In this document: in pieces, positions 5,528-7,325 of the stretch
Layout: every line of letters begins with the position of its first letter
How positions within the stretch are numbered: position 1 is the stretch's first letter
Source: Acidobacteriota bacterium
GTDB lineage: Bacteria > Acidobacteriota > Thermoanaerobaculia > Gp7-AA8
Direction of reading: 5' to 3'
Length of the DNA: 7,325 nucleotides
NCBI GenBank assembly: GCA_003222375.1
Contig: QHVX01000286.1
Span: 1 to 7,325 of the forward strand
Position numbers and translations under genes: made by a program
The notes under the pieces: model-generated
The model's database searches: none
Told to the model about the DNA's origin: nothing
The model's input: only the letters and a program-made list of their open reading frames with translations

Positions 5528-6925
5528 ATGCGTCGTGTATCCATTCTCTATGCTCTGTGTGCGCTGGTTTCTGGGGTCTTGGTGGCCGCCGACCCGCCGT
5601 GCCCCCCGCCGATCGTTACGCCAGGCGCTCGCATCCTCTATTTAGGGCCGGCAAGCGCCGGGTACAGCGACGAGCTTCCGGTCCGCGCCCGGCTCGTCGA
5701 CGAAAACGCGGCGCCGATGGCGGCTCGTACTCTCGCCTTCACATTCGGTGGCGAAACAAAAACGGCCACGACGGGCGCCGATGGCATTGCGAACACGACG
5801 TTTACCGTCTCCGCGACTCCGGGATCCGTTCCACTTCTGATTTCCTTTGGCACAACGCAGACGACCGCGACGATTGTCGTCGATCGCGACAACACGAATC
5901 TCTCTTACACCGGCTCGATCTTTCTCGCGACGGGCAACGTCAACCTGTCGGCGCGCCTGACGCACGGCGGCGCCGACCATCCTCCGCTGCCGGTCGCGAA
6001 TCGTCCGATCGACTTCACGCTCGGCACGCACGTCGCGACCGGCGTGACCGACGCAAACGGCGTGGCGACCGTCAACATGGTCATTGCGGATGCCGAGGTG
6101 GGTGGGGGAGTGGTGGTGGTGAGGTTTGCGGGCGATGCGTTCTACCGCGAATCGCAGGACAGCCGCGCCACTTTCGCGTTTCAGGGAAGCGCGTTCGTGA
6201 TCTGGGGCGGGAACGCGACGAAGCCGACGATCGGGCAGACTGTGAATTTCTGGGGCGATCAGTGGGTCACTCAGGTCACCGGCGGCGAATGGGACAGCAA
6301 CGCGTCGTTCAAGGGCTGGTCGCTCGTGAACACGACGAGCGATCTCTGTCAGGCGGACGCGCGCATCTCCGCTGCGCCGACGCTCACTCCCGGCTGCTGG
6401 GATTCGAAGACTGGTAATTCCGATCCTCCCGCGCAGCTCCCGCGCTACATCAGCGCGATCGTTTCGACGGCGATCAAGAAATCGAACGACGTCGTCTACG
6501 GCAACATCGCGGGACACGTCGTCATCGAAGTTCAATCGCCTTACGACAACAACCCCGGCCATCCCGGACTCGGAAAAATCGTGGCGGTCATCAACGACGG
6601 CGCGGGGATTTTCAAGCGTCCCAACGTGACGAGCACGCTCGCGCAGCCGGCGACGCTCGCACCGGGACAATCCTTTGTCGTCCAACTCGCGCTGCAAAAT
6701 GGTGGAACTGCAGCGGCGACCGCGCTGAACATTCAAGCGGCGTTCGACGGTGCCATGCCCGCTACCGCCACTGCCGACCTGGCATCACTCGCGCCGGCAG
6801 AGACGAAGAGCTTCACATTCACCGAGCAGCTCGGCGCGATCCGGGCGAGGACGGCCGTCTCATCACCTCGCAGACAACGACGCGCTACTCGGATGTTTCG
6901 GGCGCATTTTTCTCGCCGCTGCTGA
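5528..6925 (+). CDS. Secreted multi-domain Ig-like/CARDB-like protein, upstream frame (frameshifted near 6838)
   Basis: A signal peptide (about residues 1-21, ending LVAA) leads into an extracytoplasmic protein. Residues 35-118 and about 123-218 each look like a bacterial Ig-like beta-sandwich (typical TGADGIANTTFTV and TDANGVATVNMVI turns). Residues 220-360 form a less familiar module with FVIWGGN, VNFWGDQW, ASFKGW, a Cys pair (LCQAD, PGCWDSK) and GNIAGHVVIEV; similar modules occur in large bacterial secreted proteins. From about 364 a CARDB-like beta domain begins (LAPGQSFVVQLALQNGG). After LGA (residue 437) the frame turns Arg/Ser-rich and stops at TGA 6923-6925, whereas the domain-like sequence continues in another frame. 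Loss of one base near 6838 explains this, either a real mutation or an assembly error. Function is unknown; adhesion or cell-surface structural roles are possible. Confidence 0.8.
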   Translation: MRRVSILYALCALVSGVLVAADPPCPPPIVTPGARILYLGPASAGYSDELPVRARLVDENAAPMAARTLAFTFGGETKTATTGADGIANTTFTVSATPGSVPLLISFGTTQTTATIVVDRDNTNLSYTGSIFLATGNVNLSARLTHGGADHPPLPVANRPIDFTLGTHVATGVTDANGVATVNMVIADAEVGGGVVVVRFAGDAFYRESQDSRATFAFQGSAFVIWGGNATKPTIGQTVNFWGDQWVTQVTGGEWDSNASFKGWSLVNTTSDLCQADARISAAPTLTPGCWDSKTGNSDPPAQLPRYISAIVSTAIKKSNDVVYGNIAGHVVIEVQSPYDNNPGHPGLGKIVAVINDGAGIFKRPNVTSTLAQPATLAPGQSFVVQLALQNGGTAAATALNIQAAFDGAMPATATADLASLAPAETKSFTFTEQLGAIRARTAVSSPRRQRRATRMFRAHFSRRC

Positions 6926-7325
6926 GCGTGTCCGCCAGCCGGCTGCGCCTTCCGATTCTGTCGATGCGCATCAGCGGTATCGGATGCGCGCTTCCGGGAA
7001 CTCTCCTCCCTTACGCAATCGAGATCACGAACCTCGGCAGCGCGGCAACGGCCTCCGGTCAGTTGCTGGTAACGCTGCCCGACGGCACGAGCGCCACGCT
7101 GGCCGTACCGGCGATTGCGCCGTCCGCATCGGCGACGCTCAATGTGAACTGGACCGTGCCGGTCATCGCACCGAAAGCCGCGGGCGAAACGGACGGCGCC
7201 TATCGATCGCGTCTCGCTTCTTTCGATGGCAAGCCGCTACCTCTGAACGCTTCACTTACGTGGACGGATGCCGCAGCGAATGCGTACGGCACGACCGCGG
7301 CGCAATTCGTGACGATCGAACGCCT
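6838..7325 (+). pseudogene. Continuation of the Ig-like/CARDB-like protein in the shifted frame, 3' end outside window
   Basis: Starting at the GAT at 6838, this frame reads DPGEDGRLITSQTTTRYSD and stays open for 162 codons to the window end. It finishes one CARDB-like domain and begins another (LPYAIEITNLGSAATASGQL, SATLNVNWTVP). There is no start codon or ribosome site suited to independent translation. It directly completes the strand pattern of the upstream frame, so both pieces belong to one original gene that continues beyond the window. Confidence 0.75.

Noticed and set aside
5642..6736. Minus-strand open frame of 364 codons
   Set aside because: Antisense shadow of the Ig-like protein gene, Arg-rich with no recognisable domain.

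Overview
The window is GC-rich bacterial chromosomal DNA. It holds six protein genes and several families of short dispersed repeats. A secreted DUF5916/CBM9-like protein, a periplasmic redoxin that probably contains selenocysteine, a CPXCG-type small protein and many structured intergenic repeats fit an Acidobacteriota-like or related soil or sediment Gram-negative. This assignment rests on gene style only, because no rRNA or other phylogenetic marker is present. No tRNA, rRNA, CRISPR array, transposase or phage gene was seen.

Layout: (1) 1-869, + strand, C-terminal part of an L-lactate permease (LldP/LctP family), cut by the window edge. (2) 916-1119, - strand, a CPXCG cysteine-rich small protein with a strong Shine-Dalgarno. 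(3) 1137-1273, an inverted-repeat element and a palindrome. (4) 1309-3843, + strand, a complete secreted DUF5916 protein with an N-terminal CBM9-like domain. (5) 3846-3948, a three-hairpin repeat directly after its stop codon. (6) 4102-4809, + strand, a secreted dienelactone-hydrolase-family protein with a contracted core. (7) 4813-4851, a short repeat between convergent genes. (8) 4853-5422, - strand, a secreted peroxiredoxin-like gene with an in-frame TGA exactly at the peroxidatic-cysteine position. (9) 5528 to the window end, + strand, a secreted multi-Ig-like protein with a frameshift near 6838.

The most interesting locus is the redoxin. The frame is intact on both sides of the TGA (FTGG-U-TQEM). 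A perfect 9-bp stem-loop lies 16-48 nt downstream of the TGA on the coding strand, where a bacterial SECIS is expected. I read this as a selenoprotein rather than two genes or a pseudogene.

The second theme is repeats. Copies of three repeat families sit between genes, and two appear to have been absorbed into coding frames: a linker of the lactate permease and the tail of the CPXCG protein. The two arms of the 3846-3948 element differ by two exact compensatory base-pair changes, which suggests selection on RNA or DNA structure.

The genes do not form one operon: strands alternate and each gene has its own upstream region. Apart from a general theme of secreted or envelope proteins, no shared pathway is evident.
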